Position numbers and translations under genes: made by a program. A stretch of DNA of 64,000 nucleotides from Dromaius novaehollandiae (taxonomy: Eukaryota; Chordata; Aves; Casuariiformes; Dromaiidae). Below the pieces are notes generated by a model that made no database searches, was not told the DNA's origin, and worked only from the letters and a program-made list of their open reading frames with translations. Below are positions 61,101 to 64,000 of the stretch, one piece after another (position 1 is the stretch's first letter; each line of letters opens with the position of its first letter). The stretch spans positions 66,659,601 through 66,723,600 of the forward strand of contig NC_088102.1 in NCBI RefSeq assembly GCF_036370855.1, written 5' to 3'.

Positions 61101-64000
61101 GTGCTTTGAGATCCTTGCAGGAAAGACGCTAACAAAGCAGATTACTTGGTGGTGCACGTTATTAAGTGTTGCAGACAGTGTCACGGGTGACATTTGGGGA
61201 ATCGGCACAGTGAAACAGAGCTTTCCAAGGCCACGTTCACTGAGGTGTTACACTTGGGGGGCGGGAGGGAAGGGAGGGGGGACAGGACAGGAGAGAGGAA
61301 ATCCTGTGAGCACACAGACATCCTGCACACAGACTGGCACTGCCTGTGTGCGGGGATTTGCGCTTGCTTCTCTCCTGTTTAAACTGAGATCTGTTGGCTC
61401 TGCTCATCCTCCTGTCAGTAGCTGGCAGTCGCATCTGCAGGCAGCACTTGGAGGCACGGTCAGGCGCCAGCGTGCAAGGCAAAAGTCAAGTGGCGCGAGG
61501 AGGGACCTTTGCTCCTTGGCACTCGCCCACCCCAGCAACCTCAGCACCTCGAAAGGCAGCCGGCTTTGTCGTCTGAACACTGCTCACTAGCTGGAGCATC
61601 GAGCGGTTCATCACCTGCCCGGGGAGCTGGAGAGCACCAAGCAACACTGTACGCCGCCTTAGCTTGTTGCTCTGTCTTAGTCTTTGTGGAATAAGAACAT
61701 CTATCAAGCGAGCTGCGATGAGAGCTCTGACGTCTTCCCGCCTGTACAAGCTAACGCGTGTTCCTCACCATGCAATGTGTGGCCACAAACAGCTCACGCT
61801 CCATCTGGCCATAGTTAAAGGGCTATCAAGAATAGGTCATCCGCATGAATTTCCTCCAAATCTGGTATTGCACCAATGTAATGACATGACGCTGTTGAAA
61901 TACAGACATATTAAAAACAAGGCCAGACACAGCTATTCCCCAGGTACCATTCACATGAATAAACAAGATAAAGCTTGGGAAGAAAAGCACAGGAAATGGT
62001 TCTATTTACGGCTTGATCACACATCTTCCAAAAGCAACCGAGCCAGCTGGACAACTTACTATCTTCAACCACTCTGCTGCTACAGGATACTGCCCCTCCA
62101 GACTGGCTGGCAACGAACTGAAAGCAACTTAGAAAGCAACCGCCCAAGCCGTTCAGACAGCAGATCAAAAAAGACAATAGCTTCCAACAGAAGTTGGTGG
62201 CGAGCAGGTAAGGACAGCAGACAGTGGCTTATACCCTCAGCTGGAAGACAAGTGAATAATCCAGGAGGCAAGTAAATGATTTTGAGGCCGCAGCAGCAGA
62301 ACCACCAGTAGGAACCAATTTGCCCCAATATCTTACGGCTCATGGACCATGAGGCATTCCAGTTTCCATCTGTGGAAACCCTGCTGACAGTCCAGCTTCC
62401 TGGAAGGAGAACCTGCTTAAACCGAGGTTTAGCCATGCCTGTGACAGGCAATACAGAACCATCTCAGAGTGGAAGTTAGGAGGCTCAAAGCGGCTGTAAA
62501 TCTTCTCAAGAAATAATACCTTGGGTCTGCCTGATAAGCGCAAAAAAGCATTACCCATCCTTTTCCTTACTTCTTCAACACCTAATGGAGGAAAAGGGAA
62601 GAGGGATAGCATAGTCTAATCTGTTTGGAGCTCCCCTTGTCACGGCCAGCCACACCAGTTTCATGACAATAATCTGCCAGTGATTGGCGCAATTCAGCTC
62701 GGTTACACTGAAAAAAACCAGGTCATTTTTAGTGGATTGAATCAGGAGACAGCCATTTCGTTTCACACAGTCACAGCACTTGCACTTGGAGCATCCAAGC
62801 TAAGCAAGCCAAAGACCATGTTTTCTTGAGCAAAGTTCAAAGAGACAGATGAAGATGATGTCCTCGGTCACTGCTGAGCAGGCATCCTTATCTTGACTCC
62901 AGCCCAGTGGTGGACTAGGGTGGTTTACAGCATCAGGTCCCCATGCCTCTTCTCTGAGATGCCGAATGTCAAAGCCCCGTGATCTAGGTTTGAATGAATC
63001 GCCTTGCTAATGCCAGGAACTGTTATTTTTTCCTAGCTGATTACAAATCAAACATTCCGTTTTGATAAAATAAAGATTAAATCACCCCAGATATTACACA
63101 TGCTTGTAAGAGTGTGCGGATGTGCGAGTGTAGGCAGGAATTGTTGAGGACAGCGTAATTAGGAAGGTTTCAGGTTGCATAACGTCTGGAGTCAGAGAGT
63201 TAAGATGGGACTCCTGCTGCCTCATGCTTTACAAATTCTCCTGAGCAACTTTGTAAAGCATTGGTGGGAATATTTTGCTTTTTCTGTTTATAGAATAGTT
63301 TTAACAACGAGGCAACTGAATCAGTGGCTTTGGTGGGACACGCACTGCCCATAGTGGTGACCCAGAAGTAAAAATACCTCTGGAGCAGATTTTGGAAATG
63401 AAGCTGAAGATGAAGCTATAATGCATGAATATAATCAATCGTTATAATGGTAATAAGTTGATTATTTCTTTGCCCCCCTCCTTATCCCCCTCAAGATGGT
63501 TGCAAAGAAATCCCAGATTCCTTAGGTAAAAAAAAATCTAAGAGCCATTAAAAACTTTCATTGCTAACTGTTTACTGAGGAATTGAGAATAAATATTTTA
63601 AGATTATCTCCAACTCAGACAACATGAAAACAAATATCCTTTATGGAGGACAGTGTTTTTAGCTAGGACTTCAGGTTCTATTTACCTTCTACTGTTATTT
63701 GTTTGCTTTGTTTGAACTTCTACCACATATTTTTTTTCTATTTCTCCTAGAATTTACTTACTTTTGCCATTTATGTGAAGGTATTGGCACAGGAACTAGG
63801 AAGAATATGAAGAATCATCAGCAACCTGGTGGTACTAAGCGACATGGCATCACAAGAGTTTCCCTCTCCCATAGTTTGTCCATAATTGGACAAGGGCCTT
63901 ATGCGACTGAATATTGAAACCTTCAAGAAAGTGAGTGTATCCGTCAACCCCAAATGCACACTTTTTGGAAGAGCAAGATAAATAGTTCCTTGAACAAGAC
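58101..64000. other. distal downstream DNA, no gene seen
   Basis: No coding exon, RNA gene or clear repeat is supportable. The expected next gene in the syntenic order, MRPL23 on the opposite strand, shows no recognisable exon here, so it must lie beyond the window or its exons are too short to see by eye. A T10 run lies near 58687. AT-rich stretches near 63.4-63.7 kb carry several ATTA cores. Confidence 0.5.

Noticed and set aside
61664-62275. 203-codon plus-strand open frame
   Set aside because: No known domain, no promoter or splice evidence, and composition like the surrounding noncoding DNA.
43943-64000. H19, its imprinting control region, or MRPL23
   Set aside because: No H19-like RNA, no array of CTCF sites and no MRPL23 exon could be read. 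Birds are not known to have H19 or to imprint IGF2.

Overview
This window is vertebrate nuclear DNA, almost certainly from a bird. It carries the insulin gene (INS) and the insulin-like growth factor 2 gene (IGF2), head to tail on the + strand. The predicted insulin A and B chains match chicken insulin as I recall it. The IGF2 precursor is of the avian type: 186 residues, a C domain containing [12 protein letters not shown], and a chicken-like E peptide. CR1 LINE remnants, the typical avian repeat, lie at several places. The C-peptide and several IGF2 residues differ from chicken, and the A chain lacks the substitutions known in duck. I therefore read it as a bird that is neither chicken nor duck, but I cannot name the species.

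Layout. 1-1.6 kb: 5' flank of INS, with a possible terminal exon of an upstream + strand transcript (TH is the expected neighbour). 1.68-7.67 kb: INS, with promoter elements, a noncoding exon 1, two coding exons and a 4.4 kb intron 2 holding old antisense CR1 sequence. 7.7-30.8 kb: INS-IGF2 intergenic DNA with no supportable gene, one CR1 remnant near 20 kb, a CpG-rich block near 25 kb and several AT-rich patches that could be enhancers. 30.9-43.9 kb: IGF2, with a CpG-island promoter carrying TATA and CCAAT boxes, a leader exon, a 4.9 kb intron with a second promoter-like site, three coding exons and a 3' UTR of about 2.2 kb. 44-64 kb: downstream DNA with no recognisable coding exon, two more CR1 copies, an isolated CpG island near 49.7 kb and a pair of convergent poly(A) signals near 46.4 kb.

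The two genes are paralogous peptide hormones. INS makes preproinsulin, which is cleaved to two-chain insulin. IGF2 makes a single-chain growth factor with B-C-A-D domains and a C-terminal E peptide. Most reading frames in the 25-41 kb GC-rich region stay open because stop codons are rare there, so I do not count them as genes.

The most notable observation concerns the IGF2 leader exon. Its first AUG (31341) is in frame with the normal IGF2 start across the predicted splice, with no stop between, so the major leader could encode an IGF2 precursor with 34 extra N-terminal residues. Other items are a MEF2 site just upstream of a TATA box at 33.6 kb, a CpG island where mammals carry H19, and two GC-rich blocks in the IGF2 3' UTR that might pair. 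I found no evidence for a wholly new multigene system.
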